Below are positions 16,103 through 24,705 of a DNA stretch of 33,619 bases, one piece after another. A model generated the notes under the pieces. It searched no databases, was not told the origin of the DNA, and was given only the letters and a program-made list of their open reading frames with translations. A program made the position numbers and the translations under genes. Position 1 is the first letter of the stretch; each line of letters begins with the position of its first letter. Source of the DNA: JBMOGA01 sp049318625 (GTDB taxonomy: Bacteria > Pseudomonadota > Alphaproteobacteria > Rhizobiales > Hyphomicrobiaceae); assembly GCA_049318625.1 (NCBI GenBank), contig JBMOGA010000041.1, positions 1 to 33,619 on the forward strand. Direction: 5' to 3'.

Positions 16103-17110
16103 ATGATCAGACTGACTCGAAGGATCGTTGCGATCGGTGCCGTCGTCACGCTTGCCCTCGGCAGTGCGGCGGTCGTCGCTCAGGACATGAAGTTTTTCCG
16201 TATCGCGACCGGTGGCGCGGGCGGGACGTACTTCCCGATCGGTGGACTGATCGCCAATATCATTTCTGCCCCGCCCGGCTCGACGCCGTGTGACAAGGGC
16301 GGCTCGTGCGGCGTGCCGGGCCTGGTGGCGATCGCACAATCGTCGAACGCGTCGGTGGCCAACGTCACGGCCATTCAGTCGGGACAGACGGAGTCGGGCC
16401 TTGCGGCCGCCGACATCGTCTATCAGGCGTACAACGGCGAAGGAAAGTTCGAGAAGAAGTTCGACAAGATCCGGGTGATCGCCAATCTGTTCCCCGAGCA
16501 CATGCACCTCGTCATTCCGAAGGGCTCGAAGCTCGGCGGCGTCAAGGAGCTCAAGGGCAAGCGCGTCGGCATCTTCACCGCGGGTTCCGGCACGCAGGTC
16601 GTCGTGCTCGAACTGCTCAAGATCTACGGGATAGAGAAGAAGGACATCCAGGCGGCCGAACTGAACCCGCAGCAGAGCGCCGACCGCATGGCCGACGGCC
16701 AGCTCGACGCGTTCTTCATCGTCGGCGGCTCGCCTCTCGCGGCCATTACCCAGCTGGCATCGACCAAGGGAATCGAACTCTACTCGTTTGCCGACGATGA
16801 GATCGCCGCATTCCTGAAAGTCGTTCCTTACTACTATCAGGACGTGATCAAGGCCAACTCGTACGCTGGCGTCACCTACGACGTGAAGACGACGGCGGTC
16901 GGCGCCCAGTGGGTGGTGAGCGCGGACGTGCCCGAGAAGCTCGTCTACGACATCACCGCGGCCCTGTGGAACGACACGGCGCGCAAGCTGCTCGACAACG
17001 GCCATGCCAAGGCGAAGGATATCCAGATGTCGAGCGCGCTGAAGGCCGTCAGCACGCCGATTCATCCTGGCGCGGAGAAGTTCTACAAGGAAAAGGGCAT
17101 CCTGAAGTAG
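16103..17110 (+). CDS. TAXI-family TRAP transporter substrate-binding protein
   Basis: The 335-residue periplasmic protein has a signal peptide (MIRLTRRIVAIGAVVTLALG, cleavage near VVAQD) and the TAXI hallmark RIATGGAGGTYFPIGG at the start of the mature chain. The Cys-bearing STPCDKGGSCGVPGLVA segment is also typical. It delivers a ligand to the fused permease encoded next. Start is ATG 16103 with AAGGAAGAAG just upstream; the open frame extends to 15902 but that part is noncoding promoter DNA. A stem-loop sits between it and the permease gene. TAXI ligands are mostly undefined, with glutamate or other dicarboxylates suggested for some. Confidence 0.92.
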   Translation: MIRLTRRIVAIGAVVTLALGSAAVVAQDMKFFRIATGGAGGTYFPIGGLIANIISAPPGSTPCDKGGSCGVPGLVAIAQSSNASVANVTAIQSGQTESGLAAADIVYQAYNGEGKFEKKFDKIRVIANLFPEHMHLVIPKGSKLGGVKELKGKRVGIFTAGSGTQVVVLELLKIYGIEKKDIQAAELNPQQSADRMADGQLDAFFIVGGSPLAAITQLASTKGIELYSFADDEIAAFLKVVPYYYQDVIKANSYAGVTYDVKTTAVGAQWVVSADVPEKLVYDITAALWNDTARKLLDNGHAKAKDIQMSSALKAVSTPIHPGAEKFYKEKGILK

Positions 17111-17128
17111 GGATTGCCGGAACATTTT

Positions 17129-17164
17129 GGGCTGGCCTGGAGAACGGGCCAGCCCTCTCCTTTT
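17129..17164 (+). terminator. intra-operon hairpin with short T-rich tail (attenuator-like)
   Basis: GGGCTGGCC (17129-17137) and GGCCAGCCC (17147-17155) form a perfect 9-bp stem with a 9-nt loop, followed by TCTCCTTTT. It begins 18 nt after the binding-protein stop and ends 20 nt before the permease start. Partial termination here would give more binding protein than permease. Confidence 0.6.
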
Positions 17165-17183
17165 GTCATCACGAGACCACCCG

Positions 17184-19298
17184 ATGTCCCTGCAGAACAA
17201 CGCCGCAACGACCGATACCGCCGCCTTCGAGCGGCGACTGCAGGAGATCGGCGCTCAATACGACGCGGAGCGGCAGGCGCGCGGCACGGGCCGCGTTGTC
17301 CGGACCTTCTGCTACATCTTCCTCGTCGTCTTCGGCATCTACCATTACGTGACCGCCGGCATCGGCCTGCCCATCGACTACTGGCATATGGGCATCCACC
17401 TCAGCGGCGTGCTGTTGATGGTGTTCCTGCTGTTCCCGATGCGGGCGGTTGCGTTCGGAGCGAGCGCCCCGCCGAGCAGTTGGTGGCGGCCGAGCGGTGT
17501 TCCGCTGCCGGATTGGATCCTCGGCTTCGCAGGGGTCGCCGCATCTCTCTATCTCGGGCTGACCTGGGATGGCGTCGATATTCCCGCGTTGGGCATCAAG
17601 ATGCAGGAGCAGGCCCTGCGGCAGGGCAATCCTGCGACCCTGGATATCGTGTTCGCCAGCATCATCACCGTGCTCGTGCTCGAAGCCACGCGGCGGACGG
17701 TCGGCTGGACGATGCCGGTGGTGATCATCCTGTTCATGGTGTTCGCGATCTGGGGGCCCTACATGCCTCTGCAGATCCTCAAGCATCCCGGCATTTCGTG
17801 GTCGCATTTCGTGACGTCGATGTATTTCCCGTCGGAGGGAATCTTCGGCGTGACGCTTTGGGTGGTGGCGACCGTCGTCTTTCACTTCGTGCTGTTCGGG
17901 GCATTCGTCCAGCGCATCGGCCTCGGGCAGTTCTTCGTCGACATCTCGACGGTGCTGGCCGGGCGCGCGACCGGCGGTCCGGCCAAGGTCAGCGTCGTGG
18001 CGTCGGCCTTCTTCGGGATGATCTCCGGATCCGCCGTCGCCAACGCGGTCACGGTCGGCGCGCTGACGATCCCCAACATGAAGCGGCTCGGCTATCCCCC
18101 GCATTTCGCGGGCGGCGTCGAGGCGGCTGCCAGCGTCGGCGGGCAGGTGACGCCGCCGATCATGGGCGCGGCGGCGTTCATCATGGCCGAATTCCTCAAT
18201 CTTCCATACGCGCAGATCGCCATTGCCGCCGCAGTCCCGGCGTTCATGCACTACCTCGGCGTGATGGCGATCGTGCACTTCGAGGCCAAGCGCCTCGGCC
18301 TGCGCAGCTACGAGAAGAGTGAGATCCCCGAACTGTGGCCCGTCGTGCGCAAGGGATGGCCCACGCTCATACCGCTGCTGGTGCTGCTCTACGTGCTGTT
18401 CGCCGGGTACACGCCCTACATGGCGGCCTTCTGGTCGATTTCGGCCTGCATCGTGGTGGGCTTCCTCAATCCCCACAGGCGGCTGACGGTGCGCGACGTC
18501 ATCGACGCGTTCTATGAGGGTGGGCGCAGTGCGCTCTCGGTTGGGGCCATCTGCGCAGCGGTCGGCATCGTGGTCGGGGCGATGAACGTCACCGGCTTGG
18601 CGTTCCGGCTCGGCTTCGTGGTCACCGGCAGCGCCTCGCAGACAGCCCAGGTCGTCCATGACGTGGTGTCGGTGCTGCCCTTCGAGATGTTTTCGCTGAA
18701 AGACGCGACGCTTTTCCTGTCGATGCTCTTCATCGCCTTTGCCTGCATCGTGCTCGGCTCCGGCATTCCGACAACGGCGCTGTACATCATGCTGGCGACC
18801 GTCGCTCAGCCGGCTCTGGCGCAACTCGGCGTTCCGGCGCTCGCAGCGCACATGTTCGTCTTCTATTTCGGCCTCATCGCCGACATCACGCCACCGGTCT
18901 GTACGACCGCGTTCGCCGCCGCCGCCATTGCCGGCGCCAATCCCTGGAAGACCGGCAACACGGCCTTCAAGCTCTCCAATGCGAAGATCATGGTGCCGTT
19001 CGTGTTCTGTTACGCGCCGGCCATGCTGATCGTGCTGCCGGAGTACTTCACGTGGTTCGCGTTCCTCGAAACGACGCTGTCCTGCATGCTGGGCGTGATC
19101 ATCCTGGCGACGGCGCTGACGGGGTTTGCCGTGCGCAACATGCCGCATCTGATCCGGTGGACGACCGGTCTGGCGGGCGTGATGCTGGTCTTCCCGAGCG
19201 TGACGTCCGACATGCTGGCTGCCATCTTCATTCTGCCGTTGATCATCCAGCAGACGATCGCGGTGCGCAGAGAGAGGCCGGCAGCGGCACCCTCCTAA
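17184..19298 (+). CDS. TRAP transporter fused small and large permease (TAXI type)
   Basis: This 704-residue inner-membrane protein fuses the small (DctQ-like, about residues 40-200) and large (DctM-like) subunits, with some 16 or more predicted helices. Diagnostic segments are GMISGSAVANAVTVGALTIP, GGQVTPPIMGAAAFIMAEFL and GSGIPTTALYIMLA. TRAP permeases use an ion gradient rather than ATP, with the separate binding protein. Start at 17184 is chosen because the upstream extension would overlap the terminator-like hairpin; the ribosome site is weak, in keeping with lower permease output. The next gene, an FAD oxidoreductase, is convergent, with 9 nt between the stops. Confidence 0.93.
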   Translation: MSLQNNAATTDTAAFERRLQEIGAQYDAERQARGTGRVVRTFCYIFLVVFGIYHYVTAGIGLPIDYWHMGIHLSGVLLMVFLLFPMRAVAFGASAPPSSWWRPSGVPLPDWILGFAGVAASLYLGLTWDGVDIPALGIKMQEQALRQGNPATLDIVFASIITVLVLEATRRTVGWTMPVVIILFMVFAIWGPYMPLQILKHPGISWSHFVTSMYFPSEGIFGVTLWVVATVVFHFVLFGAFVQRIGLGQFFVDISTVLAGRATGGPAKVSVVASAFFGMISGSAVANAVTVGALTIPNMKRLGYPPHFAGGVEAAASVGGQVTPPIMGAAAFIMAEFLNLPYAQIAIAAAVPAFMHYLGVMAIVHFEAKRLGLRSYEKSEIPELWPVVRKGWPTLIPLLVLLYVLFAGYTPYMAAFWSISACIVVGFLNPHRRLTVRDVIDAFYEGGRSALSVGAICAAVGIVVGAMNVTGLAFRLGFVVTGSASQTAQVVHDVVSVLPFEMFSLKDATLFLSMLFIAFACIVLGSGIPTTALYIMLATVAQPALAQLGVPALAAHMFVFYFGLIADITPPVCTTAFAAAAIAGANPWKTGNTAFKLSNAKIMVPFVFCYAPAMLIVLPEYFTWFAFLETTLSCMLGVIILATALTGFAVRNMPHLIRWTTGLAGVMLVFPSVTSDMLAAIFILPLIIQQTIAVRRERPAAAPS

Positions 19299-19307
19299 CC
19301 GTGCGCG

Positions 19308-20594
19308 CTAACTTCGACGGCGCGCGAGCCGGTCCTGCAGTTCGTACCAGGCGAACACGGCGGGCATGAACCAGGGGTTGCCGTTGTAGAACGGAACGGC
19401 CGGCGGTGGCCGGAAATCCAGGGCCGAACGGCCCTTCTCGCTGCCGAGCACCTGCCACGCCACCTTCTGCCCGGCCCAGCGGGCCCAAACGACGCCCGAC
19501 CCGCAGTACCCGGCGGCGTAGTGGATGCCGTTGCGTGTGAAGATCCGCGGGATCAGGTCGCGGTTCATCGCGACGTTGCCCGACCAGCTGTGGGTCAGCG
19601 GGGTCTCCGAAAGCTGCGGGAAAACATCCACGAGGGCCTGGCGCAGCCGGCTCGTGACACGGTCCTTCTTCTCGTTCAGCGAGGCGCCGCGGCCGCCGAA
19701 CAGGATGCGTTTCCCATCCGGTGACGGACGATAATAATAGTGCAACTTGCGGGTTTCCACGCACATGAAGCGCCGCGGCATCAGCGTGGCCATGAGGTTC
19801 GGCGACAGCGGCGCGGTCGCGATGATGCTGCTGGCCACGGGGATCAGCCGCCGCCTGAGCCACGGATCGGCCGCATCGGTGTACCCGTTGGTTCCGACGA
19901 TGACGTCGCGGGCGTGGGTTGTGCCACCATCCGTCGTCACGTCGAATGTTCCGTCGGCACGGCGGCGGATGGTCCGGACGGCCGTGCCGCTCACCACGGT
20001 CGCGCCGGCCTTCTCGGCACTTCGCAGCATGCCGGCATGCATCTTGGCGGGGTCGAGCCCGCCGATGTCCATGCGGACCATGCCACCCCAGTAATAGTCC
20101 GTTCCGAGAGCGTCGTGCTGCTCATGGCGCGGCACGGCATAGGCCTCGATGCCGAGATGGCGGGCGAGCAGATCCGCTTCGCGGGCCAGGGTCTCGTACT
20201 GGTCGGGAGAGGATGCACCCGAGAAGCGGCCGGACATGGTGTAGTCGCAGTCGATCGCCTCGGCCGCCAGGAAGCTTGCCAGATCCTCGCGGGCGGCCTT
20301 CGCCTCGGCCTGGATGGCCTGGGCGCGGTCCATGCCGAAGCGCTTGATCATCTCCGCGAAGGTCAGCCGCAGGTTGCCACTGGCGATGCCGCCGTTGCGG
20401 GTCGAGGCGCCCTCTCCCGGCCGCGACTTCTCGAACACCTGAACGGAGCGTCCGGCGCGGGCCAAGGTCATGGCCGCACTCAGTCCGGTGTAGCCGCCGC
20501 CGACGACGGCGACGTCGCAGCTTGGCGCGACGGGCTTCTGGTCGGTCGGCCGCGGCGGGGTCTCGTCCCACCAATAGGGGGCAACGCGGACCAT
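19308..20594 (-). CDS. FAD-dependent oxidoreductase (DAO family), second copy
   Basis: The 428-residue flavoenzyme has the PuuB-like opening YWWDETPPRP, dinucleotide motif VAVVGGGYTGLSAA (GxGxxG at 32-37) and C-terminal GYCGSGVVWARWAGQKVA. Relatives oxidise gamma-glutamylputrescine, sarcosine-like or other secondary amines. It differs clearly from the DAO protein at 14221-15537. Start ATG 20594 is preceded by GAGGAG. It lies 251 nt downstream of the binding-protein gene at 20846 on the same strand, with a hairpin between, so it may have its own promoter. It is convergent with the TRAP permease and could oxidise that system's substrate. Confidence 0.88.
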   Translation of the reverse strand: MVRVAPYWWDETPPRPTDQKPVAPSCDVAVVGGGYTGLSAAMTLARAGRSVQVFEKSRPGEGASTRNGGIASGNLRLTFAEMIKRFGMDRAQAIQAEAKAAREDLASFLAAEAIDCDYTMSGRFSGASSPDQYETLAREADLLARHLGIEAYAVPRHEQHDALGTDYYWGGMVRMDIGGLDPAKMHAGMLRSAEKAGATVVSGTAVRTIRRRADGTFDVTTDGGTTHARDVIVGTNGYTDAADPWLRRRLIPVASSIIATAPLSPNLMATLMPRRFMCVETRKLHYYYRPSPDGKRILFGGRGASLNEKKDRVTSRLRQALVDVFPQLSETPLTHSWSGNVAMNRDLIPRIFTRNGIHYAAGYCGSGVVWARWAGQKVAWQVLGSEKGRSALDFRPPPAVPFYNGNPWFMPAVFAWYELQDRLARRRS

Positions 20595-20811
20595 GACGGG
20601 TGTTCTCCTCTCGGCCGGCGAGATGGTGGTGTGGTTCCCGTGTAGCATGGCAGGCCGGCCGCCGGGGATGGCGCACGGGGCGCAGGCGGTGGACGGTTCG
20701 CCATCGCCCGGAAAGCGACAGGGAGCAGGATACGTATCGTCGTGGTCGCTGCGGGTCGTCGGGGGCCGTGTGCGGCCTCTGCGCACTCATCCGGCGCGGC
20801 GCAGGGCGGGT

Positions 20812-20837
20812 CCGGGCGGCCGGGGAAGGCCGCCCGG
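20812..20837 (-). terminator. stem-loop after family-5 binding-protein gene
   Basis: CCGGGCGGCC (20812-20821) and GGCCGCCCGG (20828-20837) form a perfect 10-bp stem with a 6-nt loop, 8 nt after the binding-protein stop. There is no U-run on the transcribed strand, so it may be an mRNA 3' stabiliser or a weak terminator. Confidence 0.55.
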
Positions 20838-20845
20838 GTTTGCAG

Positions 20846-22453
20846 TTACTTCGGCGCGAACAGTTTCATGAACACCGCATTGTCCGGCGACGTTGCGATG
20901 TCCCATTCCCGGGTCATCGCATAGGCCAGAGTTTGATGGTGCAGCGGCACATAGATCGCGTCGGCCGCCACCGTGTCCCAGATCTTGGCGATGGTCGCGT
21001 TGCGCTTGGCCACGTCGGTCTCGCCGGTCAGACTGACGATCTGCTTGTCGATCTCGGGGTTCGAGTACCCGGTCGCGTTCCACGTGCCGAGCTGGCCCGA
21101 GCGCGTGTGATAGAGGAACGAGAAGATGTAGTGACTGTCATAGGTCGGCACGCCCCAACCGAGCAGGAAGAATTCCGTCTCCGGCGGGTTCTGCTGGATC
21201 AACTGGAAGTGCTTCGCCTTGCCTTGCGCCAGCACGTTCACCTTCACGTCGATCTTGGCCATCATCGCGGCAACCGCCTGGCAGATGCGGTCATCGTTGA
21301 TGTAGCGGTCGTTGGGGCAGTGCAGTGTCACTTCGAAGCCCTGCGGATAGCCGGCGTCGGTCAGCAGCTTCTTGGCGGCGACCAGGTCGAGTTTGGGCAG
21401 CGTATCGAGCGCCTGTGTGTACCCATTGACGAACGGCGGCGCGATCACACCCGCCGACACGGATTGCCCGCGCATGACGGCGCGCTTGATGCTCTCGCGG
21501 TCGACGACCATGTTGAGAGCCTGGCGAACCCGCTGGTCTGCGAACGGATTCTTGCCCTTGACGTTGGACATCTTCAACTCGGGCAGCGCCACGTTCATGC
21601 CGAGAAAGATCGTCCGGTTCTCCGGTCCGTAGTTGACGCGCAGCTTCTTGTCCGCTTCCAGACGCTGGATGTCTTGAACGGGGACGTCCTGCACGAAGTC
21701 CACTTCGCCGGTGAGCAGGGCCGCGAGGCGCGTGGCGTCCGACTTGATCGTGAAATAGGTGAGCGTGGTCGCGCCGAGCGGATTTTCGCCTTTGCCCCAA
21801 TAGCTGTCGTTGCGCTTGAGTTCCGTCTTCACGTCCTGTTCGCGGGACACCAGCACGTAAGGTCCGGTCCCGTTGGCGTTGCGGACCGAATAGTTGTCAC
21901 CCTTGGCCTTGAAGTCCTGGACGTTGACGGTCTGGTTCTTCTCCGACCACTCCTTGTCCATGATGAAGATGTTGGTCAGGTAGTTCGGCAGCAGCGGGTT
22001 GGGGCCCTTGGTCTTGATGCGAACGGTGGTGGCGTCGACCTTGGTGACGCTGTCGACCGAGGTCAGCAGCCCCTTCATGTCGGCGTTGGGCTGGCGCGCC
22101 CGTTCGAACGAGAACACGACGTCGTCGGCGTCGAACGCGGCGCCGTCGTGGAATTTGACGCCGGTGCGCAGCTTGAATTCCCACACCGTCGGATCGCTGG
22201 TCAGCGCCCATGAGACCGCCAGGCCGGACTTCAGTTCACCGCTGTAGTGCCGCCAGACCAATGTGTCGTAGATCTGATGCAACAGGTTGTGGGTCGGCCC
22301 CTCGTTCTGGGAGTGGGGGTCGAGCGTCAGCGCGTCGCCCGACCGCGCCCACTTGAGCGGTTTGGCCTCGGCGGCAACGAGCGGCAGCGCCAGCGCGAGT
22401 GCGGCGAGTGAGGCACCGGCCCAGCGGGCGCACGCCCGGAAATCCTTGGTCAT
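20846..22453 (-). CDS. ABC transporter substrate-binding protein, family 5 (oligopeptide/nickel type)
   Basis: The 535-residue periplasmic protein has a signal peptide (about residues 1-29, ending AAEAKP). The SBP_bac_5 fold is marked by LTLDPHSQNEGPTHNLLHQI, WEFKLRTGVKFHDGAAFDADDVVFSFER, NGTGPY and a C-terminal IYVPLHHQ segment. It should bind a peptide, opine-like or other amine-bearing ligand. Start ATG 22453 follows AGGAG. No matching permease or ATPase genes (DppBCDF type) lie in the window, so it is an orphan binding protein that either serves a transporter elsewhere or lost its partners. The downstream FAD oxidoreductase suggests an oxidisable amine ligand. Confidence 0.92.
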   Translation of the reverse strand: MTKDFRACARWAGASLAALALALPLVAAEAKPLKWARSGDALTLDPHSQNEGPTHNLLHQIYDTLVWRHYSGELKSGLAVSWALTSDPTVWEFKLRTGVKFHDGAAFDADDVVFSFERARQPNADMKGLLTSVDSVTKVDATTVRIKTKGPNPLLPNYLTNIFIMDKEWSEKNQTVNVQDFKAKGDNYSVRNANGTGPYVLVSREQDVKTELKRNDSYWGKGENPLGATTLTYFTIKSDATRLAALLTGEVDFVQDVPVQDIQRLEADKKLRVNYGPENRTIFLGMNVALPELKMSNVKGKNPFADQRVRQALNMVVDRESIKRAVMRGQSVSAGVIAPPFVNGYTQALDTLPKLDLVAAKKLLTDAGYPQGFEVTLHCPNDRYINDDRICQAVAAMMAKIDVKVNVLAQGKAKHFQLIQQNPPETEFFLLGWGVPTYDSHYIFSFLYHTRSGQLGTWNATGYSNPEIDKQIVSLTGETDVAKRNATIAKIWDTVAADAIYVPLHHQTLAYAMTREWDIATSPDNAVFMKLFAPK

Positions 22454-22849
22454 CTGCGAACTCCTTGTTGATCGGTCCGTCCTGTGCCCGCGCGGCCGAC
22501 GTCGGGATAGAGGCTCTGCGCCGCGATCTCGGATCCGGGACTGGCCCCGAGCGCAGCACGTGCTGCGACGGGGCCTGCCCCTGCACGCGTGGGGCAAGAC
22601 TAGCGCCGGGTCCGGCGGGCATCAACCGTTCGTCGTCGGAGAGGACGACGGCGTCGAGAGCGGACGGCATTGCTCGCTCGGCCGTAGCGGCCGGTGGCTC
22701 CACCCCGCCGAGCCCCCATGCCCCCCCGCGTTGACGCGCCATCGTCGCGTGCGCATGATCGACCCCGATCGGGCACACGTCTGGAGCGACAGGGCGGCGC
22801 ATTGGTATCGTCGACGCGGCGCTGGTGCGATCGTGAGAAGGGGCCACCG
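22454..22849. other. 396-nt intergenic region between divergent genes, with a long dyad
   Basis: No coding region is supported here. It contains the divergent promoters of the family-5 binding protein (minus) and the secreted protein (plus), and a dyad at 22543-22575. No convincing -35/-10 pair was identified. Confidence 0.5.
22543..22575. promoter_or_regulatory. 33-bp dyad, possible operator
   Basis: A perfect 16-bp palindrome CGCAGCACGTGCTGCG (22552-22567) is flanked by GGCCCC (22543-22548) and GGGGCC (22570-22575). It lies about 90 nt upstream of the binding-protein start on the minus strand. It could be a regulator site or form a strong hairpin in the leader RNA. Confidence 0.45.
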
Positions 22850-23494
22850 ATGGACAAGTCCTGCTTGCGCATGATCGCCGTGATGTCCGTGCTGGGATTC
22901 AGCGGACCGCTGTCCGCGCAAGCACCGCCGCCCAAGAGCGATGCCACGGCGGGCGCTGCAAGTGCGGCGCCGGCAGGATCTGCCGTCGAAGTGCCGGCTT
23001 CCATCGGTTTTTCCGAACTGGAAGGCTATACGATCGAAGCATCGTCGGACCAGGTGCGCCGGGTTCGCAGCGATCTCGGCATGGGCGATCAGAAGGTCCA
23101 TCATTCCATGCGGATCGCCTTCGGCCCGCAGGGCAGCATCCAGCACACACACGCGATCACGATCACGCGCGTGCAACGGGGGGACACGGAAACGCGAACG
23201 CACCGCTCCGCGTCGCAACTGGGCGTGCCGCATACCTGGCGCGATGGCAAGGCGGTCTGGGTTTTCGAGAACGACACATTGACCTTGCTGCTCACGATGG
23301 CCGATGGCGCTCACGTGACGGATTACCGGATCACCCGCAAAGGTGATGGGTTCGGCTGTGAGAACAAGGGCGGTTTCGCCCGCGAGGAAGGTGGTGGCGG
23401 CTTGGCGAGCACCAGCACGCACTTCGGTGCCAAGAAGGTGGAGTTCCTGAACCAAAAGACGGTCTCGAGAAGTTGCCGCGTGCGCAAGGGCTGA
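22850..23494 (+). CDS. secreted protein of unknown family (paralogue of 951-1529)
   Basis: The 214-residue product has an N-terminal signal (MDKSCLRMIAVMSVLGFSGP, cleavage near LSAQA), a low-complexity Ala/Pro/Gly linker, then a beta-rich domain. It ends FLNQKTVSRSCRVRKG. The domain aligns with the protein at 951-1529: FSELEGYTIEA versus LADLAGKKIEM, LGVPHTWRDGK versus LGQPLDFRDGK, DGFGCENKGG versus DGLTCEIAGG. Two Cys, one in each of the last shared blocks, may form a disulfide. Start at 22850 follows GAGAAGGGG. No domain of known function is recognised; periplasmic location is inferred from the signal peptide. Confidence 0.78.
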   Translation: MDKSCLRMIAVMSVLGFSGPLSAQAPPPKSDATAGAASAAPAGSAVEVPASIGFSELEGYTIEASSDQVRRVRSDLGMGDQKVHHSMRIAFGPQGSIQHTHAITITRVQRGDTETRTHRSASQLGVPHTWRDGKAVWVFENDTLTLLLTMADGAHVTDYRITRKGDGFGCENKGGFAREEGGGGLASTSTHFGAKKVEFLNQKTVSRSCRVRKG

Positions 23495-23644
23495 GACCGG
23501 CGGTCGGAACACCGCAACGCCTGAGCGTGGCGGCGCAGTCGTTGTCGGCCGGCATCGGCGCCGACGGTAGGGCGGCGCGCGTGGGTGTTCCCCATGTCAT
23601 AGGTACAGTTGTTACCTACGTCTCCGGGCTGGATCATTGGGTTC

Positions 23645-23734
23645 TGGCGGATGGGGTGGGATTCGAACCCACGAGGGGCGTGAACCCCTGCCGGTTTTCA
23701 AGACCGGTGCCTTCAACCGCTCGGCCACCCATCC
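23645..23734 (-). tRNA. tRNA-Ser (anticodon UGA)
   Basis: On the minus strand a 90-nt cloverleaf starts GGATGGG and ends CCCATCC-G-CCA, with CCA encoded. The anticodon stem-loop reads CCGGTCTTGAAAACCGG, giving anticodon TGA. The T arm has GGTTCGAATCC, and a long variable arm (GGGG...CCCC with loop TTCACG) is typical of serine tRNAs. The seven acceptor pairs are perfect. Confidence 0.96.
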
Positions 23735-24024
23735 GTTCAAGTCCACCACCGGGGCGGCCGGGGCCGTCGCGGCCCGCGGATCGGGCCCGGTCGAGACCGG
23801 ACCAGCACGCGGGACCTCGCCTTTAGCGGCGAACGCCGTCGCCGACAAGCCGGCGCGCGGCATCGGCCGTGAGGGCTGCCTCAGGTTCTCGCTGTCTGTG
23901 TCGAATGCAGCGCTGTGCGCCGGGCGGACACGGGCGGCGCGTGCGGGTGGCCGCGGGGCGCCGCCGGCGGGTGCTGGCATGACGGGTGCAACTGCCGGCA
24001 CGCAGCAACGTGAGGGCTGGCTCT

Positions 24025-24705
24025 ATGACGACGGGCGTGTTGGCGCTGTGGATGGATATCGACTCTCAGGCCGAGGACGAGTGCACGGAGTGGTACATCC
24101 GCGAGCACGTGCCCGACCGGATCGCTGTGCCGACCTATGTGCGGGCGCGCCGGTTCAAGGCGCTGGCGGGCGCCGGTTATCTCGCCTCCTATGACGCGAC
24201 GACCGCCGAAGGGCTCGCCCACCCGGGCTACATGGCGCTGCTCGACGCCATCAGCGACTGGGGTCTGCGCATGCGCGGGGCGTTCTCGGGAACCGCGCGC
24301 GAGACCTTCCGGTGTCTCGCACGCGCCGGATCGGGCGAAGGCGCGTTCGTGGCGACGGTGCGGTTCGGCGCCGACGACAGCGCGCGGGCCGGGTTGCTGG
24401 CGGGGCTCGCAGCGGCATGCCCGGCGCTGGCCGGCCGTCGCGGCATCCTGTCGGCGGAGGTGTGGGAGGCGGCACCCGACATTCGCGCGCGGATGGATGC
24501 CCGCCGGATCACCGGGACGCGCGACGCCCGTGTCGCGGCGGCGGTGCTGATCGAGGGCACGTCGCCCGCTGCCATCGACGCCGTGCTGGCCGACGGCCTC
24601 GACCCGGGCGGGTTGGCGCGGCGGGGCGCCCGCGACCTGCAGATCGATCGTTACGCATTCCAATTCTGCGCCCGCAAGCCGACAGCACAGGAGCCGACGC
24701 CATGA
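24025..24705 (+). CDS. uncharacterised protein, possible dimeric alpha-beta barrel (EthD-like)
   Basis: The 226-residue protein has no firm family assignment. The opening VLALWMDIDSQAEDECTEWY, then REHVPDRIAVPTYVRARRFK and YLASYDATTAEGL, resembles EthD/DUF1330-type ferredoxin-like folds, in which WY..HVP-type motifs recur. The length would allow two such domains in tandem. It has no signal peptide. Start ATG 24025 follows GAGG at 24012-24015. Its stop overlaps the amidohydrolase start (ATGA, 24702-24705), so the two form one unit. A related pattern appears in the protein at 28795-29361. Catalytic function is unknown; it may act on or carry the amidohydrolase substrate. Confidence 0.75.
   Translation: MTTGVLALWMDIDSQAEDECTEWYIREHVPDRIAVPTYVRARRFKALAGAGYLASYDATTAEGLAHPGYMALLDAISDWGLRMRGAFSGTARETFRCLARAGSGEGAFVATVRFGADDSARAGLLAGLAAACPALAGRRGILSAEVWEAAPDIRARMDARRITGTRDARVAAAVLIEGTSPAAIDAVLADGLDPGGLARRGARDLQIDRYAFQFCARKPTAQEPTP

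Noticed and set aside
14221..16149. Single 642-codon frame reading through toward the DadA remnant region
   Set aside because: The part upstream of 15537 is in a different frame from the DadA remnant and matches nothing. The oxidoreductase starts at 15537 with its own ribosome site.
17169..19148. Minus-strand open frame of 659 codons
   Set aside because: It is antisense to the TRAP permease, rich in His, Arg, Glu and Gln as expected from reversed GC-rich membrane-protein codons.
23495..24024. tRNA-Ser as a phage or island attachment site
   Set aside because: No integrase gene and no direct repeat of the tRNA 3' end is visible in the flanking sequence.
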